This document shows, piece after piece, positions 22,901 to 36,651 of a stretch of 64,000 bases of DNA. Each line of letters begins with the position of its first letter. Within the stretch, counting starts at the first letter, position 1. The translations under genes and the position numbers were made by a program. The DNA comes from Tethya wilhelma (Eukaryota > Porifera > Demospongiae > Tethyida > Tethyidae): NCBI GenBank assembly GCA_964030475.1, contig CAXIPT010000002.1, positions 3,498,660 to 3,562,659 of the forward strand, read 5' to 3'. Below the pieces are notes generated by a model. That model ran no database searches, had not been told where the DNA came from, and saw only the letters and a program-made list of their open reading frames with translations.

Positions 22901-25900
22901 AATGTCTGTTGCATTTTGCATCACGTTGTAAACAGCTGTTGGTGCAGAGGGTGAATTCTGAAATGAAATCTGCCCGGCTACCGTCACAATTACTACATTT
23001 TCGGAAAACGTCATCATGATCGTTCCCATATTAAGGTCGAGAACGTAACTTCGTAGGAAAGGGGGATCTGTATCTGAAGGGAGAGTGCTGTTTCGATAGG
23101 ACAGCATTGCAGTTGTACTGAGAGCATTGTTGGCCAAGTCAGAAATGAATCCAGGATTGGCAGTAATATTTACTTTCCCTTCGAAATAAGCTTCATCATA
23201 TTGATCGGAAAATGGAGGAACAAATAAACTCGACGGTAGCGAGATTACGAGCGTCAAGCCAATGCCGCTGGGAGTAGACACACCTTGAATGGCCGAATAC
23301 GACATAGGTCCTTGGGAAGTAGTTAGTATAAGAGTCATTAAGCTGGGATTCAAAGTCGCCGGGTCCACAAATTCATCAAAACCGAGTGTAAGTTGTCGCT
23401 CGTACGGATAGCCTGGCATGAAACTCACAATAGTTGGAGGTGTGGTGTCACGGATGAAATTAGCCGGAGCAAGTGGAGCAGAGGAAGATATCTGCATGAC
23501 CATATTCCCGGCTGTATCTAGAGCTGTAAGTGTTTCCATGGTGAGTGCAAGTCCTCCAGACCTAGCCAGGACTTTGAGTGAGTTCAAAATCATCGGACTG
23601 AACCTGAGGACAATGACAGTGTTATAGTCGAGAACTTGATCTATTCCACTACCAGATAAGCGAACGGGTGTACCAGTGGCTTGCGTTTGGGATTGAATTT
23701 GAAGACCGAATGTGGAAAAGGCTTCAATAAAGATAGGATCTGAGAAAGATAGCGTCATGATCCCGGCATTCAAGTCGATATCGTACGAAAGCAATGTGGG
23801 TGGGGTTGTATCTGGGATGAAAGATGACACAGCGATGCTAGAAGCTGATGGTTGTAGTGCATTTCCACTCACGTCAGAGAAGCTCAACATTGTCAAAAAG
23901 ACGTAACAGACGGAAATGGATGTACACACATTGGTGTCAGATTGTATCATGTTGAGAGGTGTTCTAGATATAAATATGGTAAAAACTGTTGACTGATCTG
24001 TTCCTGCAAGCACCAGACTATCGGAGAGATTGTACCCTGTTGGAGAGCTTGTCGCCTGACCTGTGAGAAATATTTCAGAAGGATCGTTGGTAGCAGACAT
24101 TGGCTCGTCAAATTGCAGTTGCAGTGTTCCTGCATTGAGGTCAAAATCTGACCTGAGCAAGGTTGGTCTTGTGCTATCAGGAACAAAACTTGACGCTGGA
24201 ATTCCATCTTGAGAAGTACCGGTCAAAAGATTACCGCTGATGTCACTTGCAAAGTTGTCTTGTAAGACTAAATACGTATCTTGAATGGAAGTGGCTAAAC
24301 TGGAATCAAGTTTGATGCTATTCAAGTCCATTGTTCCGAGAGTGAGTCGAATGCTTGTAGAAGCAGTTGTCTCTTGTACGGTACCATTTTGTACGAAATC
24401 GTAAGTAGTGGATGGATTTGTTGGAGTATTTTGGATTCGAACTCTTCCAGCAACAGAAATGATGCTTACAGCCTCAGAGAAACTTAGATCCAACGTACCT
24501 GCATTCAAATCGAGAACGTAACTGAGTAGAGTCGGTCTGGTCCTATCGTTTGTGAAAATAAGTGAAACTGCTCCCAAAGGATTGCGATTGAAATCAAGAA
24601 CGAGCCCAGAAGGAGCTGTTATTGAGATAGACCCGTCGCTGTAAGCATTAGTATACTGAGTGGCAAATGTCGAGGTGAACTCGCCCGCCAAGAAGGAATA
24701 CACGAGTGTATCTGGTGTTCCACTAACAATGACTCCACCGGTGAAGGAGCTATACGTGTTGCTACCTTGAGAAGTGGACAGGGTGATTGTCATTAGCGTC
24801 GGATCCCACGAAGTAGCATTCACGTACTCGTCAAACGTAAAGGTGAGTCTACGTTCGGTCGCTGTTCCGGGAGTAAATCTAGTGACTGACGGACGTGTAA
24901 TGTCCGAGTTGACAAAAGTTGGCCTGAGTGGGTTTGTCGATGTGATGGGAATTGCTCCATTTCCTGCCGTGTCAGTCACACTGGCGCTTGAGCTTGTGAG
25001 AGTAAAACCACCCGTTGCAAAGACCTGTCTCAAAGAATTCAGAGAGGTGTATCCCAAATCTAGCCTGAGCTGGAGATTTAGATTTGTAGAGCTGTTTATG
25101 GAAGCATCTGAAATAGGAACAGCAGTTCCACTGTCGTAGGTACTTCCAGAGATCAATATGTTGCTCGGAGCAAAGCTGGTTGTATCTAGAGGCTCGTTGT
25201 ATGTCATGCTCATCACGCCTTGATTTAGATCAAGATCAAACGAGGTCAGAGAAGGTCCGATCGTATCGGCCGTGAATACTCCAACCGTTATACCCACTGT
25301 GGTAGCTAAAATAGGATTGCTAGAGACATCACTTATGCTGCCTTGGCCCATGAAGAGGAAGCAGTTTGAAGCAGAAGTGCATACATTTGTGTCAGCTTTG
25401 ATCATGTTTAGAAAAGTTGTGGTAAGAAAGAACGATATTCGTGTCGAGAGATCAGTAACTGAATCCAGAATACCGCCATTTAAAGAATACTGTTGTTGTG
25501 AGCTTTGCAAAGATCCAGAGATAAAAATCTGCGCAGGATCAAGAGTAGCACTTGTTACCGGTTCAGAAAACACAAACGTGATTGTTTCTAGAGTCAAATC
25601 AAGTTCAAAAGTGACAACATCAGGTCCAGTTTCATCTGCAACAAACGTTCGAGGCTGTAGACCTTGTACTGGTACAAACAGATTTCCATAAAGATCGACT
25701 CCGAAGGAATCTGTGAGGGCGAGATAGGTGTCCAAAATGGAAGTGGCTAGCGCGCGATTTGCTTTGATACGGTTGAGGTCTTGGCTACCCATGGTGAGAA
25801 CTATCGTGTCGAAAGGAGTGGGAGGAGAGAGAGTACCGTTTTGTGTCAATCTATAAAGTTGTTGAGGTGTTGCTGTGGCATCACTTTGAAGGATGACGTT

Positions 25901-27853
25901 ATCAGCGACATTGAGTACCACACCTTCGGAGAAAGTGAATTCTAGTTCTCCAGCGTCCAAATCGAGAGAATAGGTCAAGAGGACAGGTCGAGTGGTATCG
26001 GGAGCCAGCGAGCTGTTCCTGTACGTAAAAGCCGAAGCATTTCCGACGAAATCGTTCTGACTCAGATCCATAACCAGCCCATCTGCAACGAACAGAGAAA
26101 TAGATCCACTGTAGTAGGCAATGCCGTACTGATCGGAAAATGGAGGACTGAATTCGCCGGACGAAAAAGTGAAAGTCACCACGTCCGAGGGAGTGCTAGA
26201 AATTGTCCCCTCGGTGAAGTTAGTGTAGGGGAAGAGTCCACGCATTGTTATGAGAGTGAGAGCAAACCTGTACACATCAAAAGTGGATGTGTTGACATAT
26301 TCGCTGAAGGTGAACACGATTTGTCTCTCTTGTGGAAAGCCAGGGGTGAATCCTACGAGGGTAGGAGGAGTGGTATCGGGTATGAGAGTGGTCACAGCCA
26401 GAGGTGCTGAAGATGGAATAGCCATGATTTGGTTGCCACCATACCCAAGGATAGTTGTGCTAGCGATGGTGAGTTGTGTCGGTGAAGCGTTTGTTTGGAC
26501 AAGAATTTGACCCAGGACGTCATTGTCCAAGAACAGATTAAGAATAACATTGTCTTGTAATGTTGATTCGATAATTGCACCGAAAAGATTTGCTGAGCTA
26601 CTAGTGGACGCACCCATGAGTGATATGCCACTGAAATCAATGGTGTCGATATCAACAGCTTCTGAGAAGGTCATGCTCATCAAACCTTGGTTTAAATCGA
26701 TCGAATAAGACAGCAATTCGGGACTTGTTGTGTCTGGTGTGAAAATACTCACTTGAAGGCCCGAATCGGAAGTAACGACACTATTCATAGTCACATCCAT
26801 AAAGCTAGACTCGTTCAAGTAGACAAAACAGTTGTTGGCATTCGTACACAAGTCGCGATCGACTTTGATAGCGTTTAGAACGGAATCGGTCAAGTTTAGC
26901 GTCAAAATTGAAAAAAAATTCTCGGAAGAAACCAGCATGCTGCCTACAAGTGGGAGGCCGTCGATTCCGGCATTCACTTGTGAGGTAGCATTGAGATAGA
27001 TCATCGAGGGGTCTATTTCTGTCGACATTGGTTCATTGAATTGAAACGTGATCGTACCTGTGTTCAAATCAAAGTTGAACGAGTTCAAGACCGGTTGGGC
27101 GAAATCGGGAACGATCATGGTGATGTCCACATCCAGCCTCTCTGGGTTGCCGCTGTTGTAAGCATTAAAGAACGTATTCTCTCTAATGCTGATCAAGTAG
27201 GGACCAGTAAGACTCGAAGAAAGTTTCAGCGGGAAAAACTGCGAAGGTAGTAACGTGATACCTACCTGACTATCGAGCTCAAAGGGAGATATATTTGCTG
27301 CTCCGGTGAGAGTAAAAGATCCCATAGTTTCCGTAGTCGTGTTGAAAAAGCTCATACTAATCTGTGTAGCCACGACGGTATTCACGTCAATGCCTTGCGA
27401 AAAGAGCAGTCCGATCGTCCCACTACCGAGATCAAAACCTAGCGCTTGAACGAGCACAGGTCGTTGACTGTTGGGAGTAAATGCTGCAGCTTGTAGCCCG
27501 CTGATAGGTGCATTAAAGTTGCTGTTTTGGTCTGTGATGAAGTTGGGTCCTAGCGAGATAAAAGTATTTGAAAGTTGCGTTGCTAGGTCTATTCGGCCTT
27601 GAATCACTGCCCAGTCCATATCACTAAGCATCACGTCGACGGCATTTAGCGAACCTGCACCGGAGCAACTTCCACTTTGGAAGGGATAAATGCCGTCCGG
27701 ATCGAAAGTGGCAGAGTTTTGTAGGATGATAGCCGAGACATTGCAGGAGGAGGTGATTACAGTTGCGCTAAAGGTTAGTGTTAGCTGTTCTGGTGGATTT
27801 AAGTTTAGTGAGAATGAAGTTAGTTGTGGCTGAGCTATAGAGGAAAAGGTAGA

Positions 27854-27891
<38 letters not shown>

Positions 27892-28361
27892 AGTTGTGTG
27901 TTCCCAAGTAGACATATGTACATAACACAATCCTATGTGTAAACATATATTATGTAAGATTGTGTGTGTAAAGTACGTTTCATGATAAATAACTCACGTT
28001 ATGACAAATAATTCATTCAAATAATTCACGCTATGAAAAATAATTCATTCACGATGAACAAATTATTTATCATAATATATAATTACGTGCTTTACACACA
28101 CACACACTCTCTTACTAGCTAGCTTGCTATATCAAGTTGAAACTGAAAATTTTAATTCCTGAATCTGAACATGCATTGTACCTTTGTTAAAGCCACAAAA
28201 GCAACACATACCCATTCTGAGGGAGGTAATGACAGTTTCTTTTGTCTTCAAAAAGGTGACTAGACAAATGTTCACTCACCTTGAACAAGTGAGCTGCTGC
28301 CACTCATTATCAGTATTACAGCCAACACCAAGTGACCAGCCAGTCCCAAAGGTTTCCCCAT
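16741..28361 (-). CDS. Giant single-pass adhesion receptor: 21 Ig-like repeats, furin-like Cys-rich repeats, TM
   Basis: Exons on the minus strand: 28280-28361, 20089-27834, 19680-19843, 18769-19472, 18523-18686, 17610-18313, 17371-17494 and 16741-16812. Exon 1 encodes a signal peptide (MGKPLGLAGHLVLAVILIM). The 7.7-kb second exon encodes about 2,580 residues as 21 tandem repeats of about 120 residues, each with a core like LLSYDLDLNAGTLTLSFSEP and often preceded by PDTTPP, resembling bacterial Ig-like (SbsA/Big) sandwiches. Next come Cys-rich repeats of the furin/growth-factor-receptor kind (CQTCHPYCNGCFGPTNRDC). The exon at 17371-17494 encodes a transmembrane helix (LILILFLFVAICICFCC) and a basic stop-transfer. 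The tail is 23 residues (ERVTLVEEKVTSEP..). The two exon pairs 19680-19843/18769-19472 and 18523-18686/17610-18313 are duplicates, and joining both in series breaks the frame, so one pair is probably used at a time, giving about 2,950 residues. The inferred role is cell adhesion or allorecognition. Confidence 0.82.
17530..19850 (-). repeat. Tandem duplication of a two-exon cassette (about 1,159-bp unit)
   Basis: Units at about 17530-18690 and 18690-19850 each hold a 164-nt exon and a 704-nt exon plus introns, nearly identical to each other. The 704-nt exons differ by only a few residues (for example ECRPCHSLC versus ECHPCHGLC). No N separates the copies. (CA)n or (GT)n runs lie at the unit borders (17535-17605, 18700-18718, 19851-19902). 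Confidence 0.85.
27858..27889 (+). repeat. (GT)n microsatellite in first intron of adhesin
   Basis: A GT run lies just upstream (on the minus strand) of the acceptor before the 7.7-kb exon. It causes a false N-terminal His/Thr-rich extension in a naive translation. Confidence 0.9.
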
Positions 28362-28890
28362 TTTTCAGTCTTCTCCGACTCCGCGCTTCTCTAGAAAGAG
28401 TTTCAGCCCACAATCTGATTTGAGGTGAGTGTGCAAAACGATATTCAAAGCAGCCCCACCCCCTTTGGCATACAAAGCAGAAATAGTGAAAACGCCTACT
28501 TTAAAATTGCCCGCACAAATGAAACTGTACAGGTGTAATGGTGCTAATAAAAGCTAATGATCTGTATTAAAAGTTAACTTACTTTTAAGAGCCGTGGACA
28601 AGGCCAAAATGCTGCAGAAATTTCAAAAAAGAAGTTTTATTCACTGCTGCAAGAAATGTGCAAGGTAGTTGATTATGTCATGCATTCCATTTCCTTTTAT
28701 GGAATGTATACAAAGTCACGTGGAGTGAAGGGCTCATGTTTTTATTCATGAGCTCACTCAGCGCTGGCACGCGCGCGGGCCATAAATCTCGCAATGAAGT
28801 CTTCTGAAAGTAGATGGTGAGTTCATATAATTTCTGACTGAAGAGACCCGCAAAGAAAGCCAGAGAGACAGAGAGAGAGAGCAAGACAAG
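28362..28890. promoter_or_regulatory. Shared bidirectional promoter region
   Basis: Only about 530 bases separate the adhesin ATG (28361, minus strand) from the STK11IP ATG (28891, plus strand), so the two genes are divergent and must share this interval. It contains a GC-rich stretch around 28758-28782 (GCACGCGCGCGGGCC) in otherwise AT-rich sequence, and a GA-rich tract just before the plus-strand start. Confidence 0.5.
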
Positions 28891-29547
28891 ATGAATTCAG
28901 CCGTGGGAGAGAAGTACACGGCGGAGCTGGTGAAGCTCTTTGAGCAGCAAGGTTAGAACTTCTTGTTGCTTTCTTTCAGTGGGAGTTTATCATGTGTGTG
29001 TTTGTGACTGGGTTGGGAGAAGTTGGCGGGTACTAAGTGAAGTTTATGGTAATGCATGAAATATAGAGTCTGTTGTTCTACACCTGTCTGTGAAGATGTG
29101 TGTCTGCTTTGAAATGAACTGGGAATATAAATTGTGTAGGTCATATGTCTGTGTGTGTGTGTACCTCACTCATGCTGTGTGTATGTGGATGCCACATATA
29201 CACAGGGTTTCAAACTAGAATGTGTGTGCCTGTTATAACTGGGTCTCTTCTTTCTCAGCAATGAGGCCTGTTTGATAGCAGTAATATGTATTTTCTGATT
29301 TTTCAAAATCTTCATAGTTTAGTCACAGTCCTTCCTCAGTATCACCAACACACCCTTGACCCTCCCACCCTTCATACTCTGTACTGTTCACCTGTACTGA
29401 TTCTGTTTATTGACCATAATTTGTATGCATGCTTTGAGCTGACATTTTTTTCCCTTCAACCTCCGATGAGTGATTTGAAACACCGCTCTGTTTATTGTTG
29501 TAATGGCTGTCACATGGTGTATTACGATCGTTGTGTAATATGGATAG

Positions 29548-29598
<51 letters not shown>

Positions 29599-29961
29599 AT
29601 ACATCCTTCCTTCCTTACATCAGATGTACAGTACATATAGTCTCTCGTAGCTGCCATGTATTCATTTGTCCTCCACTTAAGATTAGGTAAAGTATACAGT
29701 AAATAAATATTTATATCACAAGTTTAGCAGCTATGGATTTGTGATTCTACATGTGTATGTGGATCCATCAAAGCTTTAGTTGCTAGGCAACTACTTGTAA
29801 ATGCATGTACATTTACCTGCATACAATAGACACTCACAGCCTTACCATTTCATGTGTCTATCAATAGCTCTCTCTGTATCTCTCTCTTTAGCTATCGTGC
29901 AATGTTGTGAGTGACACCCATACACCTCTTCTGAATACAATTGCAACTGAACTGACTGTAT

Positions 29962-29994
<33 letters not shown>

Positions 29995-32900
29995 GGACAC
30001 CTCATACAGTCTCAGTGAGTGTGGAACATGGCACTTTGTTCCTGTTGAATAGACCTCCATTCCCATTAGCATTGATTAAGATGACTGGGCTTGTTCGTAG
30101 CTTTGTGCTGACAATGATCTAATTGCTACACACTCTCTAGCTCTTGTTAAANTAGATTGCAAATTAGATTTTTGCCCATTAATTTAAGTGAAAATTTTCT
30201 ACCATACACACACGCACACACACACACACAGCAATATCTTCCAGTTATTGAGAAGGTAAACTTCAGCCACAACAACATCGGTGACAAGGCCCCTCCCACT
30301 CTAGCAGGTCCTACCTCCAGTGCTAACCCCTCGGCAGCTACAGGGGGAGGGGGTGGGGAGAACGGTGACTCTGGGAGGGGAGCTGAAGGAGCTCAAATAA
30401 TTGGAGGAATATTGGTTAGTGTTATTTTTTTAATGGTAATTTTTTCCCTTAAATTTATGGTTCTGTTACACATATCACGATGTTTCTGACAAATGTGTTT
30501 GTAGTTCTCTGAGCTCTATTTCTTGCTTCCATTTGACCGGATACTGTATATATATATTCATATCTATGTAATTGATTTTGACGATCTTTTATCCGTTGTA
30601 TGTTTCCCACAGTGCATAGACAGTGTCTCCGTTCTTCATCTTGGCTTCAACAAGCTCAGCTCCATCCCTCAGTTTGGGGAGAGAGCCAAATACAACCTCA
30701 AAGTCCTCATCCTTAGAAACAACCAATTGGATTCACTTGAAGGTATGAGAGTTATACCATATAGCGGGTAAATTTGGCAAGAATTAAAATTGGCAAATTG
30801 GCGAATTATTCTTCAAATCGCCAATCAGTTAAATATCCACATGTGCACATATAAATAATGCAGCGTGCGGAATTTAATTACCAATAATTCTAAAATGGAA
30901 ATTTGCCAAATTTTTAGCCTGCCAAATTTACCTGATATATGGTGTTGCATGCGTAATTGTATTGAGTTATAACTGGTCACATGTATTAAGTTATGTAACT
31001 GCAAGTGTGTGTTACCATCAATGTACAGGTCTAGAGTCTCTGGACTCTCTCATTGAGCTGGATCTGACTGACAATCTCCTCAGCAAACACTCTTCCCTCA
31101 AGATATGCAAGAACCTTCACTGTCTAGCTGTGGTACGTACATACAGTAGACGTGATATCCACGTACATGTAGTTTTAGCCATTGCTGGAAGAGAGTATAC
31201 CGTATAGCACAAAATATTGACGGAAATAAAATTTGGCGTATTTTCATGCAACAATTTCATGATGTATTCTGTATATATGTTGCACAAAAACGACTGTTTT
31301 TTATTCAGATTTATATAATATTGGCAGTCCTTACCAAAACCACCAATCCACCAAATTTTTATGCTATAAATATTGTATTATTTTCCCAGACAGACTCTCC
31401 CCTTCCTTTTGTTTGTTTTGCATGGTAACACGAAGGAGTGTACATGACTTCAAAGCTGCATGTATACATCTACTCGTAATCTGTACCTATGATACTTGCT
31501 TTGATTTTTCTTTTGCTTCGATCCCTTTTCTTGTCCAGTTGCTCCTGGTAGGCAACCCTCTCTCTTTTCACAGCAAGCACAGGTTAAAGACGGCAGAACA
31601 CCTTTCAAACTTGGTCAATAGGAACAACGTGAGTCCTTATAATGTCATCTTGATGGGCATCTATCCATCCCAACTGTAGATCTCAAGATTTTTTTCACCC
31701 AATAATTTAGTTTAGAATATGAAGTGTTTTATTTTAAGTATTTCTCTCTTTGTAACAGTTCCGTCTTGATGGTAAGAAGCTTTCTACTGCTGAGAAAAAG
31801 GTATTACATCACTATTATATCATTCATTACATCATTATTATGTCATTCATATGTATTTCATTATTATACATGTCATTCATTGGCATCGTCATGCAGTATA
31901 TTGATCACATGTATTGTACATTTTCATTACATCACTATTACATCATCATTACATCATTCCCCCTCAGGCTATCTCCATCACCATCACCCACTATGGCCCC
32001 TCCCCTTCTGCACTCCGTCGATCCGCTGATATTCCATTTAATGCCCACTCCTCTCTCGTGTCCACAGACAGTGCAGCCAAGAGCATGCCCAGCCGGGGGG
32101 AAGGCTACTTTGGAACAGAAGAAAATGAGCAGTGTGCCTCTGCACCTAACTCATCAAAACTAAGTAGATTTGAAAAGGTACTATTATAATATAGCTATAA
32201 TAATATTGTAGATTGGGAAATTTTTGATGCCAAGTTTTTTTTGTTATTAACGTACTCGAGTGGTGAAAATTGAACAAGCAAAAATTTAGACATTCTGTGA
32301 GGTGAACTTTTTCGATTCAGTCAAAATAGCAAAAATTAAAAAGGCAAACAATTTTTTTACATTTTCCTGATCTACAGTATTAATAAATAAATAGTGTGTG
32401 TGTATAGAGTAAGTAATCTATTGTCGGACACAACCTATATTCGGACACCATTTTTAGCCTATACAGTAAGCTTGACTTGGCTCAAAATACAGAGGTGTCC
32501 AAAACCTCTCTATTCGGACATTTACCTCCATTTTCGGACAGTGGCTTTTATTTCACTTAGAAAAGGCTTGTGGACACGAAGAGTGTATTATCACATAGTA
32601 GTACTCTTCTACTTTCTACACCATAAAACTTAACTTTTGCAAGTGAACTATCATAAAGTAAGAATCGTTTACATCACCATAGCTACGAAGGACATCGTCT
32701 CCACTGATTCAATTCCAGGTATGTTGTTAAGGAAGAGTAGTACTATTATATGATAGGAATACAAATGGTCAAGCTTACTGTATAGGCTAAAAATGGTGTC
32801 CGAATATAGGTTGTGTCCGACAATAGATTACTTACTCTACTACCGTACGTATGATAGACTGTGAGGAGAGAATAAGTCTTATACATTAAGTTAATAAACA

Positions 32901-35477
32901 ATGCTGTCACTGACTTCCAACAACTGTCTCCGTCATATACTCGAATCCTCCATTTTCATGCACTTCTGTTTGGGAGCAAAGGCCTCTTCTTTTGCATCAG
33001 AGGTACTAATGACTTCGTCATCATTAGTATCCTCAAAACGATCTGGTGCGAAGTTACTTATGCCTTCGTCAGGACTAATATCTTTGTGACTCTCAAAACC
33101 ATCCAGTGCAAAGATCCTAAGGAGATCCATTATATTAGTAACATCTTTGTAACACTCAAAGTTATCCAGCTCCTGAGCTGTGCAGATGGTAATCCTGTCA
33201 CCAGCCCACAGGCCCAAAGAGGGTACATCATAGTCTCCATTTTTCAATTCCAGTAGAGTGGGTTAGACGGATGGTTAAACCGGACATCACATCCCAGCCT
33301 GGAGTCCACAGAATGCGTTGAGACTCATCAGTAAAATTAATGTGTATGGCACAGGTAAAGCTTGATACTTTCCAGGATTTAGGTACTCCTTCTTGTCCAG
33401 GTTAACTACCAGATGATTTTTGTCTTTATAAAATGCTTGTAGCCTTTGACACAGAGTAGCTGTCTCAGCTTTGTAGTTGTCGAAGATTTTGGCTACATGA
33501 GAGTCAGAAAACTTTCCTGACTTAAGAACAAATGCATAAAGATTGTCCTTCCACACCCATGATGTTGATTTCTTCCACTGACCGTCAGGAGGGAATGGAC
33601 AATAGCCAGAGTAGGTACCAGTAATGATAAGACGATCTCCAGACCACTCTCCGATCAGGTGCTGAGAGAGGTACATCACATCTAGCTTCTTCTTGAGAGT
33701 GACAGCTAGGGAGCAGCTTGTCAAATGTCCCTGGTGGATACTGGTCCTCATTGACACAGAGAAACTTGAGGCAAATGTTTTGTAGTGAGAACTGCTTCAC
33801 TTCACTGCCCAAATTGACAAGAAAGAGTTGAAGCCAGGGCTGACATGACCTGCTGGTAAGTATCTCATATGCTGTCTTACTAATGCCAATTGTCTGACTC
33901 TTTGTCACATTGGCAAATACATATATTTGGCCCATATCTTATAACTTAGTTTCTGTGAGTCTCAAGTCAGGATACTGTCTAGGCCTTGTATCTCTTTACT
34001 ATAACAACTGGTCAGACTCAAAAAACACAAACTTGAAGGGAAAAAAAGAGTCAATATAACATTCCCAATGGGCACTCATGTGTGCATGCATGAGAACTGT
34101 GTACCACACTAATGCAACCACAATTTTAACACTTTGTATAAAGACATAGTGTCAGTGTCAACAAATATTGCCATTATGTGCTCTGCTAGTATGGCAGGAG
34201 TAGTATATGCATCTTCTGATTGTAAACATCTGATTCAGTCATCTGTCCTCGAGTCTTCTTTTTTTCGGAACCAACAAGCAATGGTTTCAAGAGTACAGAA
34301 CACCTACAGGTCTCCTGATGCCAGGTTAGGTCTACTTCATACTGAACCACCTTAATTAATTTAGGGGTATGCAACTATTTTGTTTGACATTGACCCCCTG
34401 TGACCGTTAGCTAGTCTATATTGTCACCTCCATGCACCCAGCTAGTAACCAGCAATTAGCCAGATATAGCCTACTCAATAATCATCAGTCTGCCTGCAGG
34501 CTTGCCGAGCAACATACATAATATTATGTTGTTTTTTTTATGTGCATTACAATGAAATTCGGTATCAATCTATAAGTACGTACACAAGAATATCAGTCAC
34601 ATTATATACAACAATTATAATTCTAAGAGGATGTTGCTGTATAACTAAATTAAAGTATACTAATCCTCGGTACCAAAAATAAAACACATTCAAGTTATAA
34701 TTACCAGTTTTCGCAGAAAGCATATAAAAGACTTCGTCAGGATTGCTAACATCTTTGTAACTCTTGAAATCATCCAGATCCTCAGCTGTGCAGATGATAA
34801 TCCTGTCACCAGCCCACAATCCTAGAGAAGGGGTATCATAATCTCCACCCGCTCCATTCCTAGAGGAGTGAGTCAGATAGATGCATGGTCAAACCTGACA
34901 TCACACTCCAACTTGGGCTCCACAGAATGCGAGCAGATTCGTTAGCATAGGTGGATGGCAATTCCAAAGCTTGATATTTTTCAGGATCTAGGTACTCCTT
35001 TTTGTCCAGGTTCACTACCAGATAATGCTTATCTTTACAAATGCTTTGACACAGAATTTGAGAATGAGCTTTGTAGTTGTCTTTGTATAATTGTATGAGA
35101 GTCTGACTCAGAAAATTCTTCTGAGTCATAAACAAATGAATAAAATTTTCCTTTCTTCTATTGACCATCTGGATGGAATGGGGAGTAGTCAGAGTTGTCA
35201 CCAGTAATGATAAGACAATCTCCAGCCCACTCTCCGATCAGGTGCTGAGAGAGGTATATACATCACATCCAGCTTCTTCTTGAGAGCTATACAGAAAGTA
35301 TATAGCTTGTCAAATGTCCCTGGTGGATACTGGTCCTCATTGACACAGAGAAACTTAAGGTTACGATGTACAGTTGGCAATTTGGGTCATGAATATGATT
35401 ATAGCCCGGTCATGAATATGATTATCAGTATAGGCCAGTTATTTTAGATACGCGATATGGCAGTGTATTTTAGAACN

Positions 35478-35552
<75 letters not shown>

Positions 35553-36611
35553 TTCTCACACACATAATATTATGTACATATACATACATGCATACCATGT
35601 TTGACTTTGTGTATCATATTATGCCATCTTGATAATGCTAAATATCCATTCTACACTATATCTGTATTTTGAATGTGCTATAGCAAAGGCGTATTTCTTT
35701 TGTGTCATTAACCCCACCCCCTTCCCTCCAGGCTCCACCCCCTACGATGCCAGTGGAGAGTGCTTCCTGGTGGAACGATACGAGAGCGACATCGAAGAGG
35801 ACAGCGTCAACGTGTCGGCCGGTCGCTATGGCAACTCGTCCAGGAACAAGAAAGAGGAAGAGATTATCATTGTTCTCTCGGAGAGGTTTATTGAGGAGCA
35901 GGACAGCCAAGGAAAGGTGATGATACAGTATATAGGTACATTTAGAGCTTTCCTTGTATAGTCGGGATATATTGGGTAGTTCATTTTCATACCGTATAGC
36001 GGGAAATTTTTGTGGAGGAAATTTTTTGCAAATTTTGCGGTTTGGCAGCTTTCTGCAAAATTTTTCCCCCACGAAATTTGTAAGGTACCATGCAGGTTGT
36101 CACGTAATGTTGAGATGCAATCCACGAAAATTTTCCCCGCGAATTTCTATTCAAGGGGAAAACGCAAAAATTTTCCCCCACGAAAATTCCCCCCTATACA
36201 GTAACTTCTTTTTTCGTTCTGATTCCTAGATTTCCATTCTTATTCTAATTCTGTGTAAATTTTCATTCCCATTCTGACTCCTATGTTAACACTCCTACGA
36301 ATTTACATTCTGGTTCCAATTCTGTTTAAATCTCCATTCCCTGTGCAACATCTTCACGATGCATAAGTTTATGTACACTCTATGTATGACATTGTCCTCA
36401 GAGGTTGGATCGCTGGGACCTCCATTGTCTTCAGAGCGTGTCTATTGAGAAGAAACCTTGTAAGCGGTCGGGTAGTGGAGAGACTGGGAACCAAATGTGA
36501 GTTTGTATATATTTATATCCCAAGGTTGTTGACAGCAAGTTTTAAAAGTTTTGAAACTTCAGTAATATTGATCCGAGAAGTTTTGCATCCATCTTTGCTT
36601 GTAGATGGTTT

Positions 36612-36651
<40 letters not shown>

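Noticed and set aside
20096..27250. Many plus-strand open frames of 60-140 codons across the adhesin
   Set aside because: They are antisense shadows of the 7.7-kb minus-strand exon, with no start context or recognisable domain.
35954..36229. Plus-strand and minus-strand ORFs rich in Phe/Asn/Lys around 36 kb
   Set aside because: They lie within a MITE whose repeated GAAAATTTT motifs generate them on both strands.
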